Assembly: GCF_001723175.1 (NCBI RefSeq)
Contig: NC_064651.1
Location: 2,046,001-2,110,000, forward strand
From: Penicillium oxalicum
Lineage: Eukaryota > Ascomycota > Eurotiomycetes > Eurotiales > Aspergillaceae
Length of the DNA: 64,000 nucleotides
Reading direction: 5' to 3'
The translations under genes and the position numbers were made by a program. Of the stretch, positions 11,911 to 23,078 are shown in pieces. Position 1 is the stretch's first letter. Every line of letters begins with the position of its first letter. Below the pieces are notes generated by a model, which did not search any database, had not been told where the DNA came from, and was given only the letters and a program-made list of their open reading frames with translations.

Positions 11911-13124
11911 TCACGCCACCTGTTGAATCAGTGGCACATCACCTCGGGTGATCTCCCGCACAAATTCCATGTCTGGTTGGTAAAGCATGACATGGAAATG
12001 TTCTACCGCATGCACAGATTTCAAGGACTTCCAATTCCTGAACCAGACCACATGTTCAGGTGCCATGTGCGAGCAAAATGTGACCTGCACATAATGCTCG
12101 ATCGCTCGACGGGCCTCGTTGGTGAGATCGCCCGTGGCGGGATCATCGGGGAATTCAAATTTGGTCCAAACCACGAGATGAATGATGTCCAGGTCTACAC
12201 CGTATGGCCAATCATTGAATAAGACACGCACATCCTCTATAGACGGAAGTTAGTACGGAAGCTGACTCTCTCCAAGGGACTAACACCGAGCTATAGCTCT
12301 TTCTAGTGGGTCTGATCATTAGGGAGGAACCTATCCAGTCGGTGTGCTTTCACAGCCCTCACAAAATCCTGCTTGTTCCATTTCTGCGGAACCCGTTTCA
12401 ACATAGGAATTGTAGAAGCAAATGCACTCACCAGCATACTCAAAGGGGCGACCCCGAGGCTGCAGATGCTCCAGAGCCCCATTTCCCCAGCGCAGCCTCT
12501 CCGTGACCACAAACCGCATGACTGATCCGTACTGCGCTTTGATGCGGTCGATGTATTCTAGATATTTTCGCAACTCACTCGGGACTCTTTGAAACTGGTC
12601 AATTCGATTTGTCCCTGTAAATATATGACCAATTCTCCATGTTAGCCATGTTTGCCATTGCCGCACTGCATGGAGCGCCCTCCTCAAAAGGAGAAGCTGT
12701 TCGTGCCCGAGGCTGGAAACCGGAGCCCCATCGCCAAGATGCATGACAGCTCAGAGACCGGGGGGGGGTTCGAGGTAAAGAAGGGCTCCACTCAACGGAT
12801 AATCTCCTGCACGTGCTTCCAGCTCTGTCGCTGATACTGATGGTCGGGTGTCGCCAGACATTGCATGTTCTTGAGTGACTGGTCGCGGAGAAAGGGCGGA
12901 CATGTGGCAGTCCATTGCGACCGGGGCACGTTGACTTGCCAGTACAAGGGTTCTCTCGACTTGAGGCTGGCCCCTGGACCCTGCAGGAACCGGTTGGTTG
13001 TCGATCTGGTCTCATCATGGGCATGACTTCCCACGTCCTTTCTAAATGATGGAAAAGCCGCGGTTGCCACGTCGATAGAAGGAGGCATGGTCGGAAAGTA
13101 GGGATATTCGGAACAATTGGACAT
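11911..13124 (-). CDS. DUF3605 family protein (GlcNAc-induced protein 1-like)
   Basis: Three exons (12797-13124, 12432-12614, 11911-12236) give 278 residues, with phases agreeing at both junctions. The first intron (182 bases) starts GTTGAG, a weaker donor. The conserved family blocks can be seen in order: [11 protein letters not shown] near residue 60, [17 protein letters not shown] and [16 protein letters not shown] in exon 2, then [23 protein letters not shown] and the [18 protein letters not shown] block near the end. The family is widespread in fungi and named after an N-acetylglucosamine-induced Candida protein; its biochemistry is, to my knowledge, unknown. The start could instead be the second ATG at 13088. 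It lies immediately downstream of the nicotinamidase on the same strand. Confidence 0.82.
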
Positions 13125-13579
13125 TCAAAAAGATCTCCAATATGCGAAAGAGTTGATCAGCTTACCTCTGCCACAACCAAAGTCACCCGGCAGAACCAGC
13201 CTCCTCTATACAAAGGGGCGCAACGGTCAGCTTAAGAGACAAGAAGAGGAAATGAGTATTACTCAGGGTAATAACTTCCCTCATTCGCACTCGTCGGAGG
13301 CGGTTTATGTCAGCGTCAATCATTGCTAGTCGTCCCCGGGAGTCATGGATCCAGCCGGATTCATTGGAATGCGCCGAGTGGCACCTCTAGCGAAGGGTGG
13401 AGGGTATCACTGTTTAGTGTATCCTAACATTCATGTGGTACTGCCTGGTCCGTCTGCCACTTTGCTAGTCAAATAATCCAGTCCAATCTAGACCTTTCTC
13501 AGGGAAGTTTTTGATTAAGGGGTAATTCATTGCCATAATTTATCGAGGATTAAGGAAAGTGATTGGTGTCATGCTTATC
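13125..13579. other. Intergenic between DUF3605 gene and nicotinamidase
   Basis: About 450 bases with no supported gene. It should hold the DUF3605 promoter and the nicotinamidase 3' flank. Confidence 0.6.
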
Positions 13580-14411
13580 TCACAGAGCTTTGCTGAGCTT
13601 TTTCACGATGGGATCATCTGCATGGATCACCGAGACCCCAGCGACCCGAAGCTCCTCCTTGACTTTTGCCCAGTTCTCTGGCACAACACACTTGGTTCCT
13701 TGGTCAATAACCCAACTGCGGAAGCCAGCCTTGACAGCATCGATCGCCGTGCACTTGACACAATAGTCGCCCGCCAACCCCACGGCGAATACATCCGTGA
13801 CTCCTTTCTTCACCAGAATCGAGGCAACATCCTCACTGACGGACCGTGCCGTCACGGTAGGGTCCAAATTACCAAATGCGTCAGCAAAGGCAGAGTACAT
13901 CTCGATCTGAGGGTCCATGCCCTTGCGCACAAAGTAATCTATGAAGCGCGTGTCAATCTCCGGGATTAGATCAGCCCCCGAAGTGGCAGCTACACAGTGG
14001 TCCGGCCACAGCTGAAGGGGCATGCTCTCCTCTTTCTTGTCCGGCGCAGGGTTGTTCATCTTTGCAAAGGATTCAAAAGGTCGGTTATCTGGTGGTGGAT
14101 GATTACTGGCGAACGAAATATGGTTGGCGGGGTGCCAGTCTTGCGTCGCGATGCGGGCTACCCACCCTGGCTGGGAGAGGAGATTGTTGATGAGTGGCGC
14201 GATCGTTCTGCCGTCTTGAACGGCCAGAGATCCATCCTGTATACGATCGCAAACATTGTAGCGAGTTTGCACATCAGAGTCGTTCACCATACTTGAGGAG
14301 CTCTGTAAGCAGCAAGGATGGTTCACTCACAGGTGGGCAGAAGTCTTCCTGCATATCCACTACGATCAACGCGGGCACGAACGGCCCTCGGTCACTGCCT
14401 TTAAACTCCAT
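13580..14411 (-). CDS. Nicotinamidase (Pnc1-like isochorismatase-fold amidohydrolase)
   Basis: Two exons (14331-14411 and 13580-14236) give 245 residues, with a GTGAGT donor and ACAG acceptor at phase 0. The fold and active site are intact. The D19-K132-C186 triad lies in VVDMQEDF, VRKGMDP and GLAGDYCV, and the metal-binding D60/H62/H66 set in QDWHPANH. The enzyme hydrolyses nicotinamide to nicotinate and ammonia, feeding NAD salvage and relieving sirtuin inhibition (family knowledge). The length is slightly above yeast Pnc1. Its promoter lies in the divergent space shared with the Ssu72 gene. I see no anomaly. Confidence 0.92.
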
Positions 14412-15249
14412 GCAGATGTTGACGAGAGCCCTGGTGTTGTAGGTCAAAGGTTAGATCGAGTGTGTACAGATCTGAGGAATACGGTGCAGCTGTGGATGTG
14501 TAGAGGTTCCCAAGTCTTGATCATCGGAGCTCTTGAATGAGTTGGAGATATCGAAATCGCTTCCGTACAGCTATCGGCAGAAGCGCGGTTAGGCGGGGGC
14601 GCTGCATCATCGTGGAGACTGCAGTCGCTCATTGGCTCACGTCAGCAAACTCAAGTTTCTATCGGGAGCTGACCGCCCCGGCCAGGTCCAGCTCTGCTGA
14701 CTCATCATCCACGCTTAAATCGGTAAACGCCCGCGTCTTTTCTTCTCGGTTATCCATTCTTCTTCCTTTGACGCGTTTTCTTCATGGGCCACGGCCCCCC
14801 CCGATTTCACTTGTGTTCCATCGTAAGGACTAATGAGAATGACAGCCATCTTCCAGGTATGCGAGTCTTTGATGAAAGCCTTTTTCTACCTCCCCCCACC
14901 TGCCTCTCCTACATGATGAATCTTATTATTGGAGCTGTCTGAGCTTCGGCTTTGCGGACAAACTCATTATACGCTTTTTTTATCTGAAATTCCCCTCTTT
15001 GCCATTCATCTGCGGCCAACTGGAACACACTTATTTGAAGATGGAGCCTTGTACTGACAACCATCTCTTCTCAAGTAGTCAAAATCATCTCTGGAAATTG
15101 TAAACCCTATTTTGAAGACTTTCCTGATACCCCATTTTGCGCACCAGCCTCTCTAGCTTCCAGGCTTCATTCCTTGTCCTTTTTAGTATTATCTTACTCT
15201 TCTCTCCTCCCGTGCTACATCCTTTTCTATCAATAAGCCGTCGCCCTTC
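14412..15249. promoter_or_regulatory. Divergent intergenic region, nicotinamidase / Ssu72
   Basis: About 840 bases between divergent start codons, so it contains both promoters and 5' leaders. The last 150 bases before the Ssu72 ATG are pyrimidine-rich, as usual for fungal leaders. No specific operator recognised. Confidence 0.55.
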
Positions 15250-16161
15250 ATGGCATCCTACGACCCCCGTGTAAACACCAAAAGCACAACTCCTCAGAAT
15301 CCTCCTCCCCCTCCCCCTCCTCCTCCCGAGGCTGCACCATCAGAGATGCCCTCGTCCGTCGACGACCCCGTGGATGTGACCGATGCGGTCACCGCTGCTG
15401 TCCCCGTCACAAGCACCACTCCCAACAATGATGAGCGGACGGATTCATGGAAGCTCAAATTCTGCACAGTCTGTGCATCCAACAACAATCGCTCCATGGA
15501 AGCTCACCTTCGCCTTGCCACGGCACCTGCTGCGTTTCCAGTCATTTCCTTCGGGACGGGCTCACTGGTCCGGCTGCCAGGCCCGTCAATCACACAACCG
15601 AATGTGTACAGCTTCAACACAACGTCATACAATCAGATGTACGAGGAGCTGGAGGAGAAGGATGCGCGACTGTATCGCCATAACGGGATTTTGAACATGC
15701 TGGATCGCAATCGCAACTTGAAATGGGGCCCTGAACGATTTCAAGACTGGGTCCCCGGTCAGCCGCGACTCGATCACATCTCCAAAGGCGACAAGGGCGC
15801 CCTCGGCACGGAAGGAGGAGTGGTGGATGTCATCATCACTTGCGAGGAGCGTTGCTGGGATGCCGTGGTGGATGACCTTATGAACAAGGGAAACCAATTG
15901 AACCGACCTGTCCATGTGTTCAACGTGGACATTAAAGATAACCACGAGGAAGCGCTTGTTGGTGGCAGAGCCATTTTGGACTTGGCAAATCGCTTGAATG
16001 AATCTGCGATTCTGCAGAGAAAGATCCACGGCTCGGCAGGATGGGAGAATGGGTCTGGCGCCGCGCGCTTGGGTTTCGATGAGAGTGTGCCGGAGATCCT
16101 GGCTGAGTGGCAGGAGAAGCATCCCAATCTGCCAGCCCTATGGACTTTGGCCTGGCTGTAG
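15250..16161 (+). CDS. ssu72: RNA polymerase II CTD phosphatase Ssu72
   Basis: A single exon of 303 residues. The low-molecular-weight phosphatase-type active site C75-x5-R81 sits in [16 protein letters not shown]. The Ssu72-specific downstream blocks are seen as well: [13 protein letters not shown], the [10 protein letters not shown] region, [14 protein letters not shown] with its conserved acid, and [15 protein letters not shown]. It dephosphorylates Ser5/Ser7 of the polymerase II C-terminal repeat and works with the cleavage and polyadenylation factor in the nucleus (family knowledge). The first about 65 residues form a low-complexity extension containing a nine-proline tract (residues 18-26), which the catalytic core does not need. 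The start ATG lies in a normal pyrimidine-rich leader. Confidence 0.94.
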   Translation: MASYDPRVNTKSTTPQNPPPPPPPPPEAAPSEMPSSVDDPVDVTDAVTAAVPVTSTTPNNDERTDSWKLKFCTVCASNNNRSMEAHLRLATAPAAFPVISFGTGSLVRLPGPSITQPNVYSFNTTSYNQMYEELEEKDARLYRHNGILNMLDRNRNLKWGPERFQDWVPGQPRLDHISKGDKGALGTEGGVVDVIITCEERCWDAVVDDLMNKGNQLNRPVHVFNVDIKDNHEEALVGGRAILDLANRLNESAILQRKIHGSAGWENGSGAARLGFDESVPEILAEWQEKHPNLPALWTLAWL

Positions 16162-16566
16162 GAGGGCATCGGCAACCTTTTGAATCTACAATGTCATTCT
16201 AATAAACGGATACCCCTGATCATTTTCTGTTCTCTCAAAGTCATTCCTCTTTGGAGATGGAAATTCCTCTTAGTTTGTTTTCAAGTTTTGAAGACCATAT
16301 CAACTCAGCATACAAGGGCAGAAATATGAATGATTAATGGCGCGTCGCCATTACGAATAGTTGATTCGCTTGCCTGTTCACAATCCCTTCGGTCTACAAC
16401 TGATTTTAGTCGGCCACGCCCACATGGCAGATCTAGGCAATGTGACCCTACTTCCATACCCGCCATGTCATCTCCCATCAGCGGAGAGAAGCAGTAGTAA
16501 AGAGACCCAGTCATAACCTGCTGTGTGCAAATGATAACACCTTGGGGGAAAAAAAAGAATGATCTC
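16162..16566. other. Convergent intergenic region, Ssu72 / SNF2 ATPase
   Basis: About 400 bases of 3' flanking DNA between convergent genes. Nothing further seen. Confidence 0.6.
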
Positions 16567-19500
16567 TCAGAGCTCTTCTTCCAAAGGAGACTTATCGTCC
16601 TTAGAAAGCACGATATTCCTCCGCTCCTCATACCATTTGTCTAAGCACTCTCGTCGTTGGGCCTGGGTCATATTCTCCACCACGAGAGCAAACTCGGTAG
16701 CGTCCGCATACCCAAAACGGCGCGCCATGCTACAAAACTGACGACGTTTGACCTCTTCAGGCGGATTGTATTTGAATCGCACCATCCGCCCCTCTGGCCC
16801 CTGGAATAGAGAAGACGGAGGCGGCTGGTGGCGCGGTTCTTCGAAAGCGTCGGGACCGCCGTCATCCTTTTGAGAGGCCTCGAAGATCTGGAAGTCTGCG
16901 TCTGCATTGGCATCGTTCGTCACTTGCTCGGCGCGTCGACTGAGTCTCTTTTCAACCCGGGATGAACCGATGACTTCGTTGTTGAGATGGGTGTATTCGA
17001 CTCCCGCGCCAGCCAGAATGGCTTGGATCGGGTCACGGTTGCGAGCCGGTTCGGGCTTGGGACCATCCACATCTGCTTCACCACGAACCATGGCGGCCAG
17101 TTGGCTCATTGCTTCATCTTCGGCTTTGACATGCCCGTCACCAAGTAAATCGCTTTCTGTATCCTCTTTGACCTCAATGTCCATGACCTGAACACCGGCT
17201 CGACTCTCAGCGACATTGGTCTTGTTGACAATGTCGCGAAGAACGATGTTGTCGTGCTGGTAGGCGAAAAGATTATGCAAGCCGAAAATTTCTCCCTTTT
17301 GATCCTTTTTCTCTTGGACGCCCTTGAAGTATCGCCGCTCCGAGCTGGCCGTGTAGCCAATCTCGGCTTGTTGTTGCTTGTAGATTTGTCGAGCGTAGAC
17401 GATCTCTTCAATGGTCCCAACCGAGACAAGACGAAAGACCTCCACGTCGCGGACCTGTCCGATACGGTAGGCTCGGTCCTGAGCCTGAAGATCGTAAGCA
17501 GGATTCCAATTGGGATCAACGACGACAACCTTGTTTGCCGATGTGATATTCAGTCCAACCCCACCTGCTTTTGTGGAGATGAGAAAGACAAACTGATTGG
17601 GATCAGAGTTGAATTCATCCACGGCCTTGGCGCGGTCTTCGTACTTCATTGAGCCATCAAGATAGCTCACATTGTAGCTCGTATGATTGAAGAGCATTTG
17701 CAGCATTTTCAGCAAGCGGACACTGTGGGAGAAAACTAGAACTTTGTCCCCGTTGGCATGCCACCACCTCAGCAGCTTGCGAAGAACTTTCCACTTGCCA
17801 CAGAATTCAGGATTTGCGTAATTGACAATAGAGTCCCGTGAGCGATACAGACTCTCCCACTGATCAGGCAATGCGATCTGTAGCATCTCTTTGTCTTTTT
17901 CCTGTTTTTCACTTGTGTCATTGCCTTGAGGGATCAGAATGGCTAAATGGTTGCTGAGCTTCTGTAGGACCGCAATTGCCGGGAAGACGAAGGACTGCCA
18001 CGCCTTGTCCGTATCGGGGACCTCCTTATAACAGCACCATCCTCGCTTTCTGCCTGAGGAGCAATCACAAAGCTCCGTGGACCGTTTGATCGTGGTCACG
18101 ATGTCACTGTCCAAAAAGGTTTCATAGGCCTCGGCTTGAGTGGGAGTGAGCGGGCAGAATACCACTCTGTCGCTCTTTTTGGGGAGCTGATCTGCGATCA
18201 GGGTCTTCATACGCCGAAGGAAAAACTGAGGCAACAGATTCTCGACCAGTTTTTTCGCGGTTCTTCGGGCCCGGCTCAACTGGCTCAGGGTTGCCTCGTG
18301 AGATTGTCCGATTTTCAACGGCTCGGCGATCTGTGCTTTCCACGTTGCGACCGGACCAATAACGCCCGGATTTGTCCAGTTCAAGAGTGTCCAGAGTTCT
18401 TCATATCGATTCTGGATGGCCGTTCCAGTCAAGCCGATTCGGCAGAGCGAGTTGATCTCATTCATGGCCTGCGTGGTTTCGGACTTTCGCTCCTTGATCT
18501 TGTGGCATTCATCCGCAATGACGCAATCCCACTCGATCATATTCACCGAGTCCTTGTTGTTCACATAAGTCGTATAAGTGGTGATGAGGATTTCGACCCG
18601 ACCCGACTTTGCAGCATGCAGGGCAATATCCTTGCTACTACCGTGGTAGACATCGACGTGCCACCAACCCCAGCGCTGAAGCTCAGACATCCAATTTGAG
18701 ATCAGAGTCCCAGGGCAGATGATAATGGTACGTGGATACCACGTTCCGTCGCCGGACCTTCGCATCTTGCGCATACGTTTCGAGTCCCGCTCGTCTCCAG
18801 TCTTGCCGTAGACTGCCGTCAGGAAGGCAATCACTTGGATGGTCTTGCCTAAGCCCATGTCATCACCGAGTATACCTCCCTTCTGATAGACAAACAGTTC
18901 ATGCATGAAAGCCACGCCCTCGATTTGATATGGTCTTAGCCATTGTGCAATCGGCGCTGGAATTAGGCCTAGCGAATATGGCAAAGTGACGTCCTTGTAC
19001 TCTCTCGCAGGAGATCGGTCTGGGAACGCGGGTCTCTCCTGTAAATGTTCGAGACGCTCATCATCCGAGAAGTCGACATCATCGTACGAGGGAGGTAATC
19101 TCAACCCGGAATCATTGAGACTTTGTCGATGTCGATCGAATTGAAGTCTTCGATTTTTCAGATAATCAGGAAGAGTATACTCCATCAACTCATCTTCAGA
19201 AGAAACCTCGCCGTTGTCCTCCAACGGTCGTTTAGGCCGCGCGGGTGTGCGCTCTGGCTTCACCAGACCGACGATTTGCTGGCCGTGGGCTTGTCTCTTT
19301 GGTGTTTTCGCTCGTCGAGTCGCAGCCGCAATCTGCTTGCGCTTAACGGCCTTGCGCTCCTTGAACTTTTTGTACGCTGTCTCCCCGTCATTGAATTCAT
19401 CATCACTCTCTTCGTTGGCCTTGACAGTATCGCTCGAGAATAAGCGCGGAACGTTGTCTCGTTGCTCTGCTTTAGGATTCCTAGAAGTAGAGAGATATTC

Positions 19501-19703
19501 CGGAGAGAAGTCCGTACGCTTCTCATGCTTTAAAATGGCTCGATTCTTATCTTGCACTTGGTGAGCGGCATTCTTGGGCGCATGCTGAGACCCGGGTGAG
19601 ACGTACCGGACTGACGATCAGCCTTCGAAGACGCCGTTATCTCCAGATCATCGTCGTCTGACTCGAGATCGATGACCTCAACTCCAGTTTCGAGATGGCC
19701 CAT
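16567..19703 (-). CDS. SNF2-family DNA-dependent ATPase, ERCC6L2-like
   Basis: Two exons (19607-19703 and 16567-19556) with a 50-base intron (GTACGT donor, AAG acceptor) give 1028 residues. The N-terminus is acidic, then basic and nuclear-localisation-like. The SNF2 ATPase core has Walker A DDMGLGKT, a DECH box where many relatives have DEAH, and the LTGTAIQNR motif. The helicase C half includes STKAGGVGLN and the QDRAYRIGQ arginine-finger motif. After the core comes a block containing GVEYTHLNNEVIGSS, which resembles the Hebo region I associate with ERCC6L2. The C-terminus also carries a short conserved domain (RFGYADATEF...). The likely role is transcription- or repair-associated remodelling in the nucleus; Rad26/CSB-like assignment is the alternative. 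It is divergent from the Rrp41 gene. Confidence 0.87.
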
Positions 19704-20184
19704 ATCCTATACATTCCCGATCGCTTTGACATTGGCTTCATGGGGACGTTGCGATGCCATTGACAGGTCCAGGCCGCAATCGCAATCGCAGTCGCAGTCG
19801 CAGGCGCGCCAAGGCGGAGTCGATGTCATTCCCGATCGGCCAGAAAAAAAAGCTGCCGGACTAGACTCCTCTGCACAGACGGCGATCACGACCACACTTC
19901 AGCATACTTTCAGTTGTATCCCTGTTGCGGTCGACTTCGTATTAGACCTTGAACAATTTTTTTCCTTGGGCGAGCTGACTAGGTAAGCGTGGGGTTGCCG
20001 GGATCTGGAAGTGTTAGATTCCCAAGTTGAACGCTGCGTACTAACTCGCATCCTATAGCTACTTCCATTCGCAGTAGCTCAGACACCAAACAAGCCCAGC
20101 TTGATCAACTAAGCCTTTCTCTCTCTTCCTCAATCATCTATTCACCTGGCTTTCCTCGCATTTCAAGCCCCCACAGACTATACA
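19704..20184. promoter_or_regulatory. Short bidirectional promoter, SNF2 ATPase / Rrp41
   Basis: Only 481 bases separate two divergent start codons. It contains about five tandem CGCAAT/CGCAGT hexamers at 19775-19806, close to the SNF2 start, and a pyrimidine-rich leader just before the Rrp41 ATG. Confidence 0.6.
19775..19806. repeat. CGCAAT/CGCAGT hexamer tandem repeat
   Basis: Five near-identical 6-base units (two CGCAAT, two CGCAGT, one CGCAGG), located in the shared promoter about 75-105 bases upstream of the SNF2 gene start. Confidence 0.85.
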
Positions 20185-21090
20185 ATGCCACTCGATACCT
20201 CCACGACATATCCCTTGACCAAGCTGCGGCTTGATGGTCGCCGCTGGAACGAGTTGCGACTCATTCAAGCGCAAATTTCGACCAACCCCGCCAGCTCCGG
20301 CTCCTCGTTTCTCTCAATGGGCAACACCGCCATCATGTGCTCGGTTCATGGCCCTGCCGAGGGCCGACGTGGAGACGCGAGTGGTACCGCAGGTGGCGCG
20401 GGAGCCATTGTCGATGTGGATGTCAATGTCGCAGGGTTTGCTGGTGTAGATCGCAAGCGCCGAGCGGGCGGAAGTGACAAGTGAGTCCTCTCTATAGGTC
20501 GCTATTTGCCCATGAGTCTCATGGAGTGGAACTTTTGTCGAGGATGTCGCAGAGACCCATTTGTTGACTCTTCACTTTCCAGGCAATCCTCGCGCATTGC
20601 GACGACACTACGCTCCGCCTTCCAATCACACTTGCACACCTACCTCTACCCTCACAGTACGATCAGTATCCATGTCTCTGTGTTATCTGCCGACGGTTCA
20701 CTCCTTGCGGCCGCAATCAACGCCTGTACACTGGCTCTTGTCGATGCGGGTATTCCCATGCCCGGTCTGCTGACCAGTTGCACGGCTGGCATGAGTGGCA
20801 GCGCATCCACGCCTCAGGACCCTCGTCACGATGAGTTGGATCCATTGCTTGATCTCTCTCTGCCCGAGGAGCAGGAGCTGCCTGTCCTTACTGTGGGCAC
20901 TACCAACTCGGTCCCCGTAGGAGAGAACAACATGGATACTGACGAGGAGGAAATGAAGGTGGCTGTTTTGACTATGGACTCAAAGCTACACTCGAGTTAT
21001 ACCGAGACTATGCTAGCAGTTGGTATTGACGGGTGCAGCCAGATTCGTGAGCTATTAGAGGGTGTGATCAAAGGGTCCAGCCGAGCTTGA
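20185..21090 (+). CDS. rrp41: Exosome core subunit Rrp41/Ski6 (RNase PH fold)
   Basis: Two exons (20185-20480 and 20583-21090) with a GTGAGT...CCAG intron give 267 residues. The LRLDGRRWNELR start of the RNase PH fold is typical of Rrp41/Ski6, followed by a GSSFLSMGNT strand, AGFAGVDRKRR, and the DGSLLAAAINACTLALVDAGIPM helix. It is a ring subunit of the nuclear and cytoplasmic 3'-5' RNA exosome; the eukaryotic fold is catalytically silent and serves RNA threading (family knowledge). An acidic insertion (DTDEEE) lies in the C-terminal part. Rrp46 is the alternative paralogue, but the N-terminal block favours Rrp41. Confidence 0.9.
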
Positions 21091-21995
21091 ACCAAAACCA
21101 AGAATTTGATACCCCCGTTAGTAGCAATATTTTCTTCCCTTCTCACACCAACGATCTGTAACGTGGGACGTGGACCGAAGCCGTCTGTCTGTCCACACGG
21201 ATAGAGATAAGGGCTCCCAAGTAATGCTCAAGATTCTTATCTGCAGGGGGAATTGCCTGAGTCGTCAATGCTTATCTTGTGCCATTTCTCCGGTGCTCAC
21301 AGCTTAGAAAACGAGCAAGAATGAGATCAAAAGGACAGTGTCTTGTCTTGTGAGAATACTAGGCAGCCAGACAACGCAACAACGGGATGAGCTAAGCCAC
21401 TGCGATACTTGGTACTAATCGAGATCAACCTGCATGAGGGCCGGCAATGATGCGAATCTGCGCATGCTTCAACTTGAAACTACTGGGAACTTTGCAGCTT
21501 GTCTAATTTCCCGCCGTGTGCTATCCCGGCATGATTTGGTGCACAGAGTGACGACAAAGTACATCATTGACATGACCGACAGTCTGCTGATGTTGCGTAA
21601 CGAGTGCATGCCATCGTCAGAGTCCTGACAGTACCTGCATGAAAAACCGTGACGGTCTTGGAGCAAAGAGAAAGAAAAAAAATCTGCTCAAACTTGCTCG
21701 TGTATACTTGGCGTCCGCCCCGACGAGGGTCTGAAATTTGCTCATATCAAGCAAATGGGCAGTCACGACCTGCAATGGCTCTGTTTACTGTAGAAATGAA
21801 TTCTATCACTTTCTTTCTTCTAATTTATTGGCCTACATCTCCCTTTCTTTTTCGCCGTTGCACCGTGTTGAGAAAGTCACCCACTTCGTAGATCTGGACG
21901 GATCCCCGGAGGAGACTCAACACATCATCCTTGATCAAGCAATTTCTTCCATCTCTCACTTTTTCTCCAAATTTCATTTGATTCGCCCATAAGAC
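21091..21995. other. Intergenic, copper transporter upstream region
   Basis: This holds the Rrp41 3' flank and the copper transporter promoter. The copper-response-like motifs are listed separately. The leader from 21805 to 21995 is pyrimidine-rich. No gene supported. Confidence 0.6.
21683..21744 (+). promoter_or_regulatory. Putative copper-response elements (Mac1-type) upstream of the copper transporter
   Basis: TTTGCTCA at 21737-21744 is an exact match to the yeast Mac1 consensus TTTGC(T/G)CA. TCTGCTCA at 21683-21690 differs at one base. An inverted TTTGCTC core lies at about 21661-21667 (as gagcaaa). All are 250-335 bases upstream of the Ctr start codon, a plausible position for activation at low copper. 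Assignment rests on motif match and context only. Confidence 0.55.
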
Positions 21996-23078
21996 ATGGA
22001 CTCTTTTGCTTCTGTGACAGTGACTGAGGCTTCTGCTATGACTGCGATGCCCAGCGCTTCAGGCACAATGGCTCTGGGTGCCACGGGAATGCCCAACATG
22101 CCTTCGAATGCGTCAACTTCAGCGTCCATGTCTGGCATGGAGGGTATGGACATGAGCTGTCGGATCTCGGTGAGTGCACTTGAATCATTCGCTTTTGAGG
22201 ACAAGAAAAAGATGATAGCAGGGTGATGATACTCATCTCTATTCATCAGATGCTTTGGAATTGGTTCACCATCGATGCATGTACGGATGGCTCTTTACCC
22301 TCATCCAGCTTCTCCTTTCGACCGGTAGAGGGTGCTAATTTGTCTCCAACTTTCAAGGCTTTCTCTCCAGCACATGGCATATTCGTTCCCGTGGCGCATT
22401 TGCCGGCTCATGCATTGGCGTCATTTGTCTCGTCCTCAGCCTGGAATTCCTGCGTCGCGTGGGCCGCGAGTATGATGCTTTCATCCTTCGACGAGCCCGC
22501 CAGCGCCAGATGAGCATAAAAGGCCCCTTTGAGGGAAGTCGTTCTGCGAGCAATGTCAAAGATGGGCTGCGACTGAGTGAAAGTCACCCAGAGTGCTCAT
22601 GCAATTGTCCACCCTCCTCTTCTGCTGGCCCCGATGGCTTGGTCACCATGACTCCAAGCGTTGAATCCTCGACCACAAAGCTTACAGCTCCTGGTGCCAT
22701 CACCGCCATCACCTCTGGGGGCTTGCACTCGGTCAAGGGTGGTGAGCTGACCTCTCGTGAGAATCTGGAGACTTTGCCGCCCTATCGCCCTTCCCTGGTG
22801 GAACAGGTGATCCGGGCTCTGTTACACATGGTTCAGTTTGCGGTGGCATACATCATCATGCTGCTGGCCATGTACTTTAATGGCTACATTATTATTTGCA
22901 TCTTCATTGGAGCTTTCCTCGGCTCTCTCATCTTTTCGTGGGAGCCACTGTCCCTGTCACACGAGTAAGTCTTTGCTGAGCCCTGGATATCAACACCTCG
23001 AAGGTGGATTTGACTAATCCGTCCCACCTCTGTGCTTTCAGAAACGACGCTACCCAAGTGACCAAGTGCTGTGGCTAA
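21996..23078 (+). CDS. Ctr-family high-affinity copper transporter (Ctr3-like)
   Basis: Four exons (21996-22169, 22250-22280, 22358-22964, 23042-23078) give 282 residues; exon 2 is only 31 bases. The extracellular N-terminus is Met/Ser/Ala-rich with copper-binding MPNM and MSGMEGMDM clusters, followed by the family block MSCRISMLWNWFTIDACF. Three membrane segments follow: one near GAFAGSCIGVICLVLSLEF, then two near the C-terminus with the transport MxxxM motif (MLLAM) and the GxxxG helix-packing motif (GAFLG). A Ser/Thr- and Cys-containing cytosolic loop lies between them, and the protein ends with a CC pair that may hand copper to chaperones. It should import Cu(I) at the plasma membrane as a trimer. 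The upstream copper-response-like motifs agree with this. Confidence 0.92.
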
